The translations under genes were made by a program, and so were the position numbers. A stretch of DNA of 64,000 bases. Source: Ochotona curzoniae. Lineage: Eukaryota; Chordata; Mammalia; Lagomorpha; Ochotonidae. This document shows, piece after piece, positions 42,251-53,169 of this stretch (within the stretch, counting starts at the first letter, position 1; every line of letters starts with the position of its first letter). Under the pieces are notes generated by a model. The model worked only from the letters and a program-made list of their open reading frames with translations. It was not told the origin of the DNA and did no database searches. The DNA lies in NCBI RefSeq assembly GCF_017591425.1, contig NW_024467119.1, forward strand, positions 79,600,894 to 79,664,893. Direction: 5' to 3'.

Positions 42251-43367
42251 GTAAGGACGCTGCTGTACATGCAGTATTTTTTTCTTCCTCCCAGGGAGAG
42301 CTGGTTGATGTGTGCACAGAGGGAAACACGGTTGTGATTGAGTTGCGAGATTTTCCCTGGTTTTGATTTTTTTTCCTTCCTGCTAAAGACAGAAGAGAAA
42401 GCACTGTTCTTTGGGATTTGCTGATAAAGTAGTGAGCCCTGCCTCTCCAGGGAAGAAAACAAGCAAGGGAGTGAAACTGGAGAAAAAAGATGTAGCCAGC
42501 TTTGACACCCAAGGAACACGGATGCGGCAGGCCCCAGGCATGAGGCCAGTGATATGCGATGCAGACCCTCTTTTATATTTTCATTCCATCCTGCTTAAAA
42601 GGATTTGGGATTGCTGGTATGTTCAAAGGGCAAACTGTGGCAGTTGTTGGATGTCATAAATGGATCCGTTCAGAAATGTGGGAACGGTTTAGAATGACAG
42701 TAAAGTTTTACAGCCCCATAAAAGTACTCAAAAGGTACTGTAACCACCAGCACTGGGCTCTGGCAGGAAGGGACAACCACTGTCACAAACAGCACTTGGC
42801 AAGGAGCAGCAAGCCAGAACACACCCTGTGAGGAGGGAGAAGGGGGGAGAGCAGTAGGGGGTTTGACCAGCTGTGCCTAGGGAGGTAGTGGCACTTCCTG
42901 TCTTCCAGCATATGAATGAGTGAGTGCAGGAAACTGTTCAGGTGCCCTTCCTGATTACATCATCCTAAATGGCCCATTTGTCACCGAGGTAGACACCTGT
43001 CTCCATACAGAGGGCTACTGGGTGGCCAGTGCGGGATTATGCCATCCTGCAGGCCTGCAGTGAGTGGGCCGTGGAGAGTCCTGGCGGTTGTTGGGAAATG
43101 TCTGGCTGTGCTCTGAGCCTCCTCTACTTTGCCTTCTGAGGATCCTTGTGGTGTAAAAGTCACTGAACTCAACTCGGAGTTGAGGCTGAAGATGGGAATC
43201 TGAATTTCAAATAAAGCTGGGACTTCATATACCTGTGCCTTAGAATCCTTCCCGCCTCCCACATGCATGGACTGTGCCTGTTGTCTATATGCATTGTGCT
43301 GTTGTGACTCCTGAAGGCAATAAATCAGAAGGCAAGGCTCCTTTAACAGGTGAATTTGACTCAATAA
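42251..43367. other. Unique sequence, no further exon supported
   Basis: An acceptor-like tract ends at 42295. Beyond it no frame longer than about 127 codons exists (42981-43364, minus, no motif). No repeat recognised. Confidence 0.35.
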
Positions 43368-43520
43368 AATAGGATGAGAAGGAGGGAGAGAGGGAGGGAT
43401 TTTCCATCTGCTAGTTTACTCCATGAATGCCAGCAATAGCCAGAACCGGCCCAGGTTACAGTCAGGAGTCTGAAATTCAATCTAGGTTCCCTTCGTGGGT
43501 GGCAGGGACCCAACTGATAT
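43368..43520 (-). mobile_element. CSINE fragment, minus
   Basis: GAGAGGGAGGGATTTTCCATC, TGCTAGTTTACTCCATG, CAGTCAGGAGTCTGAAATTC and GGTGGCAGGGACCC. Tail and head are missing. Confidence 0.6.
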
Positions 43521-43997
43521 GGGCACAAACATAATAATTTTACTCTAGGCTTTTGTCTCACACAAAGATCAACTTGCACAGTAGCAGGAATAGGATATAT
43601 GTTGAGTAAGACAAAAAAAAAACACTCATGAGTGAGTGTGGGCCATCCCAGTTGTGAGTGTGCTAGAGGATTGCCGGAAGGGCGAAGGCGTGGAAGGGGG
43701 GCAGAGTGCCCGAGGGGCACCTCCGGCCTTGGAGTGTGACAGGGAGACAGCCTCTTTTAGAAGACAGGTGGTGCCTCTGCAGGTGTGAAACTCCCTGGGA
43801 ACTGTGTGATACCTCTCCAAGTTCCACATGGAGCTTAGTATGCACATTTGCAGGGTGGTGCCCTTTGGCCCTGGATGAACCAGGTGTACTCCCAGGAAAA
43901 GGGAGGGAGAGCATTACTCTGAGAGCTTGCAGGGAATTCCAGTTCACTCGGTGCTAACCTAGCAAAGTAGTTAGACCCTATCACAACCACCTGAGGC
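43521..43997. other. Unique sequence
   Basis: No repeat or supported gene. Confidence 0.35.
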
Positions 43998-44145
43998 ATC
44001 ACCTGCTGTGCCCCCAGCCCCTGCCCAGGGTGTGTTTTAGCAGGAAGCTGGAACTGGGCAGGGAACCAGGCCTTGACCCCTGGCATTCACATGTGGGATG
44101 CGGACATCCTGAAGAATGTCTGAAGCCATAGGCCTAATGCCCTGT
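43998..44145 (-). mobile_element. CSINE3-like head-half fragment, minus
   Basis: CATCACCTGCTGTGCCCCC, CAGGGTGTGTTTTAGCAGG, AAGCTGGAACTGGGCAGG and CACATGTGGGATGCGGACATCC, ending GCCTAATGCCC. Confidence 0.65.
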
Positions 44146-44439
44146 GAAAACATGAGGCGGCCTACAGGTGAGGCCAAGGTCTCGTGAGCACTTCCAGAAC
44201 TGGGAGGACAATGGTCTTACCTCTGTGAAGTGGCCTTTGCTATAGGACAGAGCTTCTGACTCTACCAGTTGCCAGTGAACTCTGGACCTTCTGGGTGGGA
44301 AGGAGGCCTGGCAGGGTAAACACAGGTTTCCTGACTGGCCTTTACTTCCCATTCCAGCCTCTGTCTAGGTGCTTCCCTTGTGTACTGGAATTTCTCTTCT
44401 ACCTCAGCCGCGAAGAATCTTTTTTTCTGCCCAGGGCTG
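44146..44439. other. Unique sequence
   Basis: No repeat or supported gene. Confidence 0.3.
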
Positions 44440-44610
44440 TTTGGAAAAGTATGACATCATTCACAGACAATATAAAATTATCAGTTTCAACATCAACCTG
44501 CTATAGATGCATTGGATTTCAAGTCCTACCTGCAGTTGGCTTGGCAGGACCAAACCAGATGATTTCCTGGGCTTTAGGTGGCCCTTGGGCTGCATGTGGC
44601 CCAACCCTGC
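44440..44610 (+). mobile_element. hAT-like DNA-transposon fragment (copy 1)
   Basis: GACATCATTCACAGAC, AAATTATCAGTTTCAACATC, GGATTTCAAGTCC and GGTGGCCCTTGGGCTGCATG. The first parts align with 55100-55310. The GGCCCTTGGGCTGCATGTGG phrase resembles hAT/Charlie ends. Family uncertain. Confidence 0.4.
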
Positions 44611-47006
44611 CAGGTAACTGATGGGCTCAGATCCCAGGACTGCTCCCACTGCAGACACAAGTGGGAAGCCCCACACTGCCCACTCTGCTTCTGATCAGTT
44701 GTCAGCAGGGCTCAGGAAAATGTACCCTGTTTGCTGGTGGTTCCTTCTACAGGACAGTACCAAGGATACACAAGGATGAGAGCCAGGGGTCAAGGCATGG
44801 GGCACCAGGGCAGAGCTTCCTCCCAGCACCTCCATGGGTGCATCAAGTCAGCCCTATGGGGGATTTTCCAAGGCTTCCTTAGATGGGCAGGATGGATGAG
44901 ACCTTTGGCCTTCAGTGACAGAATCCCCTTCTAGCCCCTCAAGGCCCAGAAGTGGGGAAGGGAACAGGAAGTCCAGATGGGAGGAGGGGATGGAAGTGCC
45001 CATCTTCCACTCACAAGGTTGGTTTCCCTGGCAGCCACCCCATCTCATTAGCATTTTGATCTCTATGTAGCTTCTCAGGGCTTTAGGAACTGTGCCCAGG
45101 AAAGGGAAGACCAAGTTTGTATTTCTTATTATACATCACAACAGCATCACACTTCTGGTCACTAACCATATAACTTGGTGCACATTTCTCGGCCTCTCTT
45201 GCCCCAGTTCCCTTATCCCCAAATGAGCTAAATCCCAGGAAGGGATGCCACATGAGGAATACCAGACAGAGGCAAAAACTTAAGACCCAGAGGGTGAAGA
45301 GCAAGAGTTTTGGTTGTAACAAGCCGGGGTACAGGCGTCACCTGGGTACCATGTTTTAATTGCAACGCAGGGCAAGTGACCTCATCCTTCTGCAGCTCCA
45401 TCCCCCTGGCTGCATCAAGGAGATGGCAACCCGGCTCATTAGACAGACCTTAGGAGGCTTGTGGATGGTAATGAGTCAGAATGCCTTCTGCAGTGCTCAG
45501 CCACAGCAGCTACCCAAGAATCTGAATTCTTCTAGGGTGACTGCTACCAGCCCTCAACAGTAGTCCTGTATACAGCCAGCTCTGCTGAACGCATGTCTAG
45601 GTTCATTGGTGCCTTCTGGGGAAAAGAAACAATGAAAGAATGTGATACCGCAGATGGAGGCTGGACATGAGCTGGATGGCTTGGGGCTCTCTCTACTCTG
45701 CCTCTAGCCACAAATGGTTCTGGATCAATTCTCCCTCTGAGCCAAAAATGTTCTGATTCAAAGTCCATTCTAGCTTCTAATCTATGATCCAAATCTTACA
45801 GGGACCTCCCTAACAGCCCAGTGATACATGGTTTGAAATCATGGTTCTGTTATGGGATTTTGTATCTTAGTTGTTATCCCAAGTCCTTGCTGACACAGAG
45901 ATAAGAGTTTAAAGCAGAGGCATAAAGCCTGGTGCTGAAGTGAGTGAACATACATCCCCATGTAAGCATTGGCCACTCCTTACAGAGAGATACCTAAGAA
46001 GGCTGAGAATTGTCCACAAAGAGAACATGTGACAGGTCAGAGAGAAGGATTGGCAACAAGGGCCAGAGGCCAGAGAGCAACAGTGCTGATCATGAGTAAA
46101 AGCCCCCATGATGGGGCATGCAGAGGTGCCCTAACAGAACACACAAATAGTGTGTGGTTTAGATGTGTTTGGTGTGTGTGAAGCCTTTTGGTAGCCTCAA
46201 GGCATCACTACTTGGATCTTAACTTCCACAGGACCATAACGGTAACTTCTTTTTAGTTCTGGATGAGACACAGCTGCATCTTGGGAAAGAGGGCAAACTG
46301 GATTGACATGGAAGGAATAGAGCTACAACGAAGCACTAGAGGCAGAAATTAAACTCTCATAGTTCCACTTAGTCTTCCTGCCCACTCCTCCCTTATAATT
46401 TTAGCTCACTGTCTTGAGGGTTGGTCCCAGAACAATAGAGGCCTACAGCTGGCTTTGAAGAGGACAGTTCTTACTTTCTCAGGAGGTAGTTCACTTGGGT
46501 CCATTGCTTTGGACAATAAGAAAATACCCATACTAACCTAACATTTGTACTGATCTGAAACTTCCATAATAAATGTATAGCTGTGCCCAAATCTGAACAT
46601 AGCTCAAAGAAGAGCTACAGTCCAATCTTGGGCCTACTGGTTTCTAGCTACTGCCAATGATGGCCAATGCTTTAACCTCTACAATTCTAATATCTGAAAA
46701 TGGGCACGAGTATGTCTGCCTGTTATGGTTGTTGCAAAGGGAAACATGTAGATGGCCTTGGCATTGCATCATCCCTTCTGCTGCAGAGCCCACCCTACCT
46801 GTTCTGACCAAAGCTCCCCTATGATGCTCAAGACCTCCAAGCAGGAAATGTTGACATGTTCTGTAAGTTACTGAGGCAACAACCTGAAATGCTAAGGCTA
46901 GGGCTGAGATCAAATCTGGGGCAGGAGGTAGACTGAGAACTGTAACTTGATCGCAGGCTGAAATATGTCTATCAATTAGGTCCAGTGTCAATTCTTTCAT
47001 CCAAAT
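44611..47006. other. Longest unique stretch, no supported gene
   Basis: Weak MIR-like cores occur at about 45165-45235 (CTCGGCCTCTCTTGCCCCAG, CCCTTATCCCCAAATGAGC) and 45345-45440. If the minus-strand promoter at 47007-47420 is real, its transcript would run leftward through this stretch. A minus-strand frame of 118 codons (46644-47000) begins just downstream but has no recognisable domain. Confidence 0.4.
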
Positions 47007-47420
47007 TGTGATGTCTAAGTCGAGTTCAAATTAAGAAAATCCACATTAAACAAAAGTTCAGCTCAAAGTGAGCGTCATTGGGCGTGCTCCAGGGCGAGGT
47101 GCACTGCTCCAGCACAAAGGCAGGACCAGGGAAGTCGCGCCTGGCATCCGCACTTTTATACCCTGGTTAAAATAGGAAGTGGGATGGGTCCTAGCAGGAG
47201 AAAGAGCTTTTCCTTATATGGTAATGTGAGTGCTGATAGGTTCCCTCAGGCCTAATTGGGGCCATACATCACTTCTGAACCAGGCAGGGGCTTCTGGGTA
47301 TTGTAGTCCCTTGGCCTCTTTGCATTGGCCATTCCTCCCCCCCTCCCATCTACCTCCCTTCTGTAGGCTGCCCCTCTTCCATTCAGCTGGGCCTTATACT
47401 AAGATTTGACAAGAATGGCA
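47007..47420 (-). promoter_or_regulatory. Candidate minus-strand promoter (possibly an LTR)
   Basis: On the minus strand, in order: ACTACAATACCCAGAAG (47307 to 47291), one base off the ZNF143/THAP11 motif ACTACAATTCCCAG; a perfect SRF CArG box CCATATAAGG (47221 to 47212); and a TATA box GGGTATAAAAG (47163 to 47153). A start near 47125 is expected. The downstream part is GC-rich (CAGGCGCGACTTCCC). The minus-strand end near 47007 reads ATCACA, which could be the CA end of an LTR, but I see no AATAAA and no matching target duplication. Either a host promoter or a diverged LTR fits. Confidence 0.4.
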
Positions 47421-47519
47421 TAATTTCTTCAATGGAATAATTTTTTGGAAAACTAGGAAAATCGAAACGTGTTAGCCAAAAATCTAATGAAATGAAATCA
47501 AGGAAGTGGTGGAAGGAGG

Positions 47520-47650
47520 GTGTTGGGAGCAGTGGTTAAGTTCCTGCTTGGGTTATTAGCACCCCAGCTCCACTTCCAATTCCAGCTGCCTGCTAATACA
47601 GACCCTGGGAGGTACTGAGTGATGGTTCAGATAATTGTGATATACACGGA
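47520..47650 (+). mobile_element. CSINE fragment, plus
   Basis: GGTGTTGGGAGCAGTGGTTAAG head, CCAATTCCAGCTGCCTGC, TAATACAGACCCTGGGAGG. The 3' half is not recognisable. Confidence 0.65.
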
Positions 47651-47857
47651 GAGGCAGCAAAGAAGAATGGAGAACACCAAGCATTGATACCAGAGCCCCC
47701 TGAGTGCCACCAAAACCTCACCACCTTTCAACCAAACTTTCCAGCCAAGATTTCTCTGGCTGGAAACATCCAGCATGGCTGTAGACTTGAAACATGCAAT
47801 GATACAATGCGCCTGAGCCCCACTCTCATCATGGACCAGGTGCCTTAATACTTAAAA

Positions 47858-48107
47858 AAAAAAAAGTTGATCTGTTTATTTGAAAGACAATTATAGAGAA
47901 AGGAGACAGAGAAGCCAGGATTCCGGATCTTCTTCTGGGTCTCCCACATGGGTGCCAGTGCCCAAGCACTTGGGCTATGTTTTGTTGCTTTGCCAAATGT
48001 ATCAGCTGGAAGCTGGATCAGAGATGGAGCAGCTGGGATTCAAACCAGTGAACAAACAGCTTCTCAGCAAGTTGCTCTATCTACTGTGTCATAGCTCCAG
48101 CCCCCAT
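47858..48107 (-). mobile_element. CSINE, older, minus, internally shortened
   Basis: AGTTGATCTGTTTATTTGAAAG is followed soon by GAGAAGCCAGGATTCCGG, so the GATCTTCC...CCAAATGG part is missing. Then GGTCTCCCACATGGGTGCC and a normal head end. Confidence 0.82.
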
Positions 48108-48118
48108 CATAACACATC

Positions 48119-48370
48119 TGATGAGATTTAAGTGGTGGGGGAACACACTGAAATGGGAAGTACTCAAGCCCACCCCAAACCCTTCCTCATTTGAATATTC
48201 AATAAGACCCTGCCCCAAAGGACCAGCCTGAGCTTTGTTGCAACACTCCCACAAGGTTGCCTACATCCTTCCTCATGGGGTACTTCCCTTTGTCTTTAAA
48301 TAAATCTTGCTTTCCCACTCTCCTTCATCCATGTCGCTTCCTTGAATTCTTTGTCACACGGAGACAAAAT
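48119..48370 (+). mobile_element. LTR-like element, plus (family C)
   Basis: AATAAA at 48299-48304 within CTTTAAATAAATCTTGC is followed by CCCACTCTCCTTCATCC and CTTGAATTCTTTGTCACACGG, the typical R/U5 texture of class I LTRs. It starts TGATGAGA and ends near GAGACA. No matching duplication was found, so the ends are uncertain. Confidence 0.5.
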
Positions 48371-48384
48371 CCTAGAACTAGCTT

Positions 48385-48560
48385 AGCTAGAGTCCTCCCA
48401 GATGCCTGGTCCCTGGCACCCACAAGGACAACTCAGATGGAGTTCCAGACTCCAGGCTTTGGCCCAGCCCAGTCCTGGCTGTTGTGGGCATTTAAAGAAT
48501 GAACTAGTTAGTGTGAGATCTCTGTCCCTCTGTCTTCCAGAGAAGTTAAATTCTAAAAAA
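48385..48560 (+). mobile_element. CSINE 3' half, plus
   Basis: CCTGGTCCCTGGCACCCACAAGG, GGCCCAGCCCAGTCCTGGC, TAAAGAATGAACTAG and the tail CCAGAGAAGTTAAATTC. Confidence 0.65.
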
Positions 48561-49121
48561 GGTTAAGACTAGAAAGATACTTGCAGATGTGTAAGGGACA
48601 GAAAGTGGAGTGAGCATGGCACTCCTGACGCTTCTCTAAGTGCAGCAATGAAATCTCAATTTGCATTCTTAGTCTCTTGCATGTTAAGACTTTTCTCTTT
48701 AATTTTAATGTCATAGCCCACACTAAAAAACATATTGTTTTATTGTCCATGAATGTTGAAGGGACCCCCTCCAAAGAGGAAAAAGCAGAAAAGAAAGGTG
48801 AATCTAAACCTAGACTGGGGTTCTGTCCCTGGGGAGCATGGCAGCCCTTTAGACAGTTCCCATCCCCCAGCGCACCTGCCAGGACCAGGATCTCTGATCG
48901 CACCTACAGCCCTGCGAGGCATTCAGGTCAGAGAGGAGCTCTCCTTACACACAGCTCTTTATCTGGTTAGTGTATTCTCAACCTGTGTTTTCTAGCACCA
49001 CACCAAACAAGTGAGAACTGGGAAACAGTAGCTTCTTATTCTCAACTACTATACAAATAGAACTTACGAGAAATTCCTGGAACCATTGGTCCTAAAACCA
49101 CAGAAGCCAAAAAGATTTATT
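48561..49121. other. Unique sequence
   Basis: Overlapping frames of about 100 codons on both strands (48553-48995) have no domain or splice support. No repeat recognised. Confidence 0.35.
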
Positions 49122-49412
49122 CAGGAGCTGGCATTGTGGTGCAGCAAAATAAGCCTCCATCTGCAATGCCAGCATCCCATATGGGTGCCTGCTGGAGCCC
49201 CAGCTGCGTCTAATCTAGCTTCTTGCTGGTGGCATGGAAAAGCAGCAGAAGATGGTTGGGCCCCTGCTCCCCATGGGAAACCCAAAAGAACTTCTAGAGT
49301 CTTGGTTTCATCCTTGCCCAGCCTTGGCCATAGCAGCCCTTTGGTAAGTGAGCCTCTTTCTCTTTTTGTCTCTCCTGCAATCTCTGGACCTCCACCTTTC
49401 AAATAACAAAGT
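49122..49412 (+). mobile_element. CSINE, older type, plus
   Basis: GGAGCTGGCATTGTGGTGCAG head, GCCAGCATCCCATATGGG, GGCATGGAAAAGCAGCAGAAG, CCACCTTTCAAATAAC tail. Confidence 0.88.
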
Positions 49413-49436
49413 TTTTTATTTTACTAATAAAATTTA

Positions 49437-49637
49437 CTTTTATAAAAATTTTATTTGGAAGGTGGAGTTATAGAGAGATGTTTCTGCTTCTGGTTTACTC
49501 CCCAAGTGACCACAACATCCAGGGCTGGGTCAGGACAAAACCAAACACCAGGAACTCCATTCAGGTCTCCCATGTTGATGCAGGGGCCCAAAACCTCAAG
49601 CCATCCTCTGCTACCTTCCTGGGTGCATTAGCAGGCA
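49437..49637 (-). mobile_element. CSINE, minus, head missing
   Basis: TTTATAAAAATTTTATTTGG, GGTTTACTCCCCAAGTGACC, GGTCTCCCATGTTGATGC, CTTCCTGGGTGCATTAGCAGG. Its broken head abuts the next, plus-strand, copy. Confidence 0.8.
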
Positions 49638-49880
49638 CAATGGGGAAGATGCTGCTCAGGGCACCACATGTTCTAGCAGAATGCCTGGGTTTAAATCCCT
49701 GCTTTACTCTGATACACCCTGGAAGCCAGCAAATGATGGGCTTGTGTGCTTGAGTCTCTGCCTTCTGACAGAGTTCCAGACTTCTGCCTGGTACAGCTCT
49801 GTCTATTACAGGCATTTGGGCAGTAAAACCGTAAATGCAAGACTTTCTGTCTTCCTCCCAAATGAATAAGTTAAAAGGGG
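49638..49880 (+). mobile_element. CSINE, older type, plus
   Basis: CAGAATGCCTGGGTTTAAATCC, CTGATACACCCTGGAAGCCAGC, GTGTGCTTGAGTCTCTGCC, CATTTGGGCAGTAAAACC and the tail CCCAAATGAATAAG. Confidence 0.75.
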
Positions 49881-49969
49881 AGGTAAGATACATTTCAAGA
49901 TGTCCTATAGCTGTCTGAAACCTCAGAAAGCATGACACCCAATATGTACTCTGCTGTTTCCTATATAGA

Positions 49970-50412
49970 GTACTTCAAAATGTTTGTAGAAAATACAAGA
50001 TGTTTATTTTTTTTTTAAGATTTATTTATCCTTATTGCAAAGCCAGATAAACAGAGAGGACAGAGAGAAAAATCTTCCATCTGATGATTCACTCCCTAAG
50101 TGACCACAACAGCTGGAGCTGAGCCAATCTGAAGCCACAAGCTTCTCCCACGAGGGTGCAGGGTCCCAAGGCTTTGGGCCATCCTCGACTGTTTTCCTGG
50201 GCCACAAGCAGGGAGCTGGATGGGAAGCAGGATCACCAGGATTAGAACTGGCGTCCATATGGGATCCCAGAATGTTCAAAGTGAGTACTTTAGCCACTAG
50301 ACCACCGCACCAGGTCCTAAGATGTTTATTTTGGAGAACAAAACTTGTTGAAATCCACACACAGTGGACTTTTTTTCATAATACACATTTTTTTTCATGA
50401 ATTTTTGAAGAT
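49970..50412. mobile_element. MITE-like inverted-repeat element, split by a CSINE
   Basis: Left end GTACTTCAAAATGTTTGTAG, right end TTTCATGAATTTTTGAAGAT. The interior on both sides of the SINE is AAGATGTTTATTTT, the SINE's target duplication. Confidence 0.65.
50011..50318 (-). mobile_element. CSINE, young variant, minus, inside the MITE-like element
   Basis: The exact duplication AAGATGTTTATTTT is at 49997-50010 and 50319-50332. Landmarks are TTATTTATCCTTATTGC, CATCTGATGATTCACTCCC and GGCGTCCATATGGGATCCC. Confidence 0.96.
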
Positions 50413-51654
50413 TCCTCACATATACATACATACTCATACAAAAGTTTCATTGATAAATTAGATACAGCAAAATACTGATAACTAGTGTTAAAATGGTGTA
50501 ATTACAACCATGCACAGTAAGAGTAATAAAAGCTATTTAAGACATATAGATTATTTGCTTCTGGAATATTCCACTTTATGTTTTTGGACCATGATAGACT
50601 GTGAGGCACTGAACCCACTGCAAATGAAATTGCAGATAAGGCAGGGGCCGTGTTTCCACTCCAAGTGAAACGTTATTGGCTGCAAAGTCAGGTGAAATCG
50701 GCAAGGTCATCTCCTTCGTGGGCAACTGGGCACATGTGGCCTTTCCAGGACACCCTGCAAAGTCACCTCCTTTTGAGAAATGCCTGACACGGCTTCTTCC
50801 AATGGGACCAAGGGTCAAGAAGCACAGCTGTGCACTGGATGGATTCTGTCTTCCTCAGAGCACTGGTAAGCAGGCAACGGCACCCGTCCCTGAGTGACTT
50901 CTCAAAAATGGCCCCTTAAACACAGCTGCTGTGTCTTGCTGACTTTGTGTTCCAGGCCTGCTGAGGGGCACAGCATAAATATTAATGCCGTGTGTTACAA
51001 AAGGAGCCTGGGGCGAGCCCTTGAAGACAGCAGTGACCCCGCAAAAACCATGCTGGATCCAAGGAAAGATAGGCACAAGACTGAAAACAAAAGGCAGCTC
51101 TCTTCCCACACTCAGCACCTGCCATAAACTAAAGGGCACCATTGTCTGAGCTGTCACCGGAGGCCCCAGGGACAGGGGCTGGGCAGTGAGCCCAGCCTCT
51201 CCGTCACTGTCCAGGAGTAGTCAGGCAATACCAGCCTCCAGCGTGGGGCATCCCATTCACCCATGGGTGGTCTGCAAACACACCGATCAGTAGGATCAGT
51301 GGCCCACAGGGCTTTTGGAGGTGGGGTCCCCATGGAAAAAGGAGTTGCTAATAGTGAGGGGTCTGAGGCCACAGTAGAGCAGGGCTGTGGGTGGAAAAAG
51401 GCCTTGGGGAGCCCTGGTCCTTGCCTTTTCCAGGATTGGGGTTACTAGCCAAGAGAAATGTCCCAGTACTCTCCAGGGGTTCAGGGTGGTCTCCAGAATT
51501 GCTCTTTAGAACAGAGATAGTATCAGTGATTTTGTTTTCAAAGTTTGTTTTTTTCTGTTGTAGTGTAGTTATTAAGGTTGTAATAACAATAGCCCGTAAT
51601 AATGATACTTGTTAGATTGCTAACTATTTGGTATTGCTTGAAGTTCTTTGTGCA
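50413..51654. other. Unique sequence, no supported gene
   Basis: No repeat recognised; A/T-rich at 51500-51620. Frames of up to 100 codons on both strands overlap and carry no motif. Confidence 0.35.
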
Positions 51655-51905
51655 TCTTTTTTTAAAGATCTATTTTATTTGTTTGAAAGACAAAGTTACA
51701 GAGACAGAGAAGAACATACACCCAGGTCTTTCATCTACTCGTTAACTCCCCAAATAGTTGAAAAGGCCAGGGCTGGACAGGCCAAAACTAGGTCTCTCAT
51801 GTGGGTACAGGGGCCCAAGCACCTGAGTCATTCTCCACTGCTTTCTTAGGCCACTAGCGGGAAGCTGGATAAGAATTGGAGTAGAGAGACTTGAATCAGC
51901 AGATG
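51655..51905 (-). mobile_element. CSINE, older, minus, head missing
   Basis: TTTTTTTAAAGATCTATTTT, GTCTTTCATCTACTCGTTAAC, GTGGGTACAGGGGCCCAAGC and GCTTTCTTAGGCCACTAGCGG. Confidence 0.82.
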
Positions 51906-51950
51906 GCTGACATATGGACCCGAGACTGGTAGTCCTAGAATGGAATCCGA

Positions 51951-52412
51951 AGGCTTCAAAAAGTTCATGGAAAATGTGTCTTGTGGGGCCTGATGCAACA
52001 GCCTAATGGCTAAAGTCCTCACCTTGAATGTGGCAGGATCCCATATGGGCGTTGGTTCTGATCCTGGCGGCCCCACTTCCCATCCAGTTCCCTGCTTGTA
52101 GCCTGGGAAAGCAGTCAAGGACAGTCCAAAGCCTTGGGATCCTGCACCCAAGTGGGAGACCCTGAGGAAAGCTCCTGGCTTCAGATTGTCTCAGTTCTAG
52201 CTGTTGCGGCTGCTTGGGGAGTGAACTATTGGGCAGAAGATCTTCCTCTCTGTCTTTCCTCCTCTCTATATATCTGCCTTTCCAATAAAATAAATAAATC
52301 TTTTTTTTTTAAAAAAATGTGTCTTCTGGGGAAATGACACATGTATTTTAAGATATTTTGCAACAAGAGAAACATCTTTGAGTTCCAATTTTCCATTAAC
52401 TTTTGAAGATTT
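51951..52412. mobile_element. MITE-like inverted-repeat element, split by a CSINE
   Basis: Left end GGCTTCAAAAAGTTCATGG, right end TTTTCCATTAACTTTTGAAG. These are the best preserved inverted ends of the four copies. Confidence 0.7.
51989..52313 (+). mobile_element. CSINE, young variant, plus, inside the MITE-like element
   Basis: The duplication AAAATGTGTCTTGTGGGG (51971-51988) recurs with one change (CTTCTGGGG) at 52314-52331. It has a GATCCCATATGGGCGTTGG region and the tail CCAATAAAATAAATAAATC. Confidence 0.95.
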
Positions 52413-53085
52413 TCATTTATCTTTGCTATTATTTCTTTGAAAGGCAGAGAGACAGAGATAGGCAGAAACAAAGATGCAAAGAGGGGCCCGGTGCGGTGGT
52501 GCAAGTGGTTAAGGTCCTCACCTTGCACGCCCGGGATCCCATAGGGGCGCCAGCTCTATCCCGGCAGCCCCACTTCCCTTCCAGCTCCCTGCCAGTGGCC
52601 CGGGAAAGCAGTCCAGGACGGCCCAAAGCTTTGGGACCCTGCACCCGCGTGGGAGACCTGGAAGAGGCTCCTAGCTTCAGATCGGCATAGTATCGGCCGT
52701 TGCGCTCACTTGGGGAGTGAATCATCGGACGGAAGATCTTCCTCTGTCTCTCCTCTCTGTATATCCACCTTTCCAATAAAAAAATAATAAAAATAAATCT
52801 TTTTTAAAAAAAGATGCAAAGAGAACGAGATCTCCCATTTGATGGTTTACCCCCGAACACCCACAACAGCCAGGACTGAGTCAGGCCAGGGCTGAAAAGC
52901 TAGCCGGGGTCTCCCACATGCATGGCCGTGCCCCAGCTGTTTGAGCCATCCCTTGCTGCATCCAAGGGAACACTTTAGCAGAGAGCTGGCAAGGAGAGTG
53001 GAGCTGGGACTAGATCTCAGGCCCTTGGACATGGGATTGCCTGAGTACCAGAGGTAGCTTAATAGCTGTGCCAAATGTTCTCCCT
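52413..53085 (-). mobile_element. Older CSINE, minus, split by a young CSINE
   Basis: The tail end is 52413-52483 (TTTCATTTATCTTTGC, TTTCTTTGAAAGGCAGAG). The rest is 52810-53085 (CATTTGATGGTTTACCCCC, GGTCTCCCACATGCATGG ... GTGCCAAATGTTCTCCC). Confidence 0.86.
52484..52809 (+). mobile_element. CSINE, youngest variant, nested, plus
   Basis: The exact duplication AAAGATGCAAAGAG is at 52470-52483 and 52810-52823. GGGCCCGGTGCGGTGGTGC head, GTGGTTAAGGTCCTCACC, GGGAGTGAATCATCGGACGG. Nearly identical in layout to the copy at 53217. Confidence 0.97.
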
Positions 53086-53169
53086 TGCCTTAAGCTTTTT
53101 GAAGTATCTTCATGTATCAGACATGGCTAATAGTACCTTGGAAAGTATTTTTTTAAAGTGAAACTACTA

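Noticed and set aside
42251..42295. A 45-base intron after the candidate first exon
   Set aside because: Donor and acceptor both look good, but 45 bases is below the usual minimum for a mammalian intron.
46644..47000. Open frame of 118 codons, minus, downstream of the candidate promoter
   Set aside because: Position is suggestive, but no domain, signal peptide or downstream splice donor could be seen and the ATG context is unremarkable.
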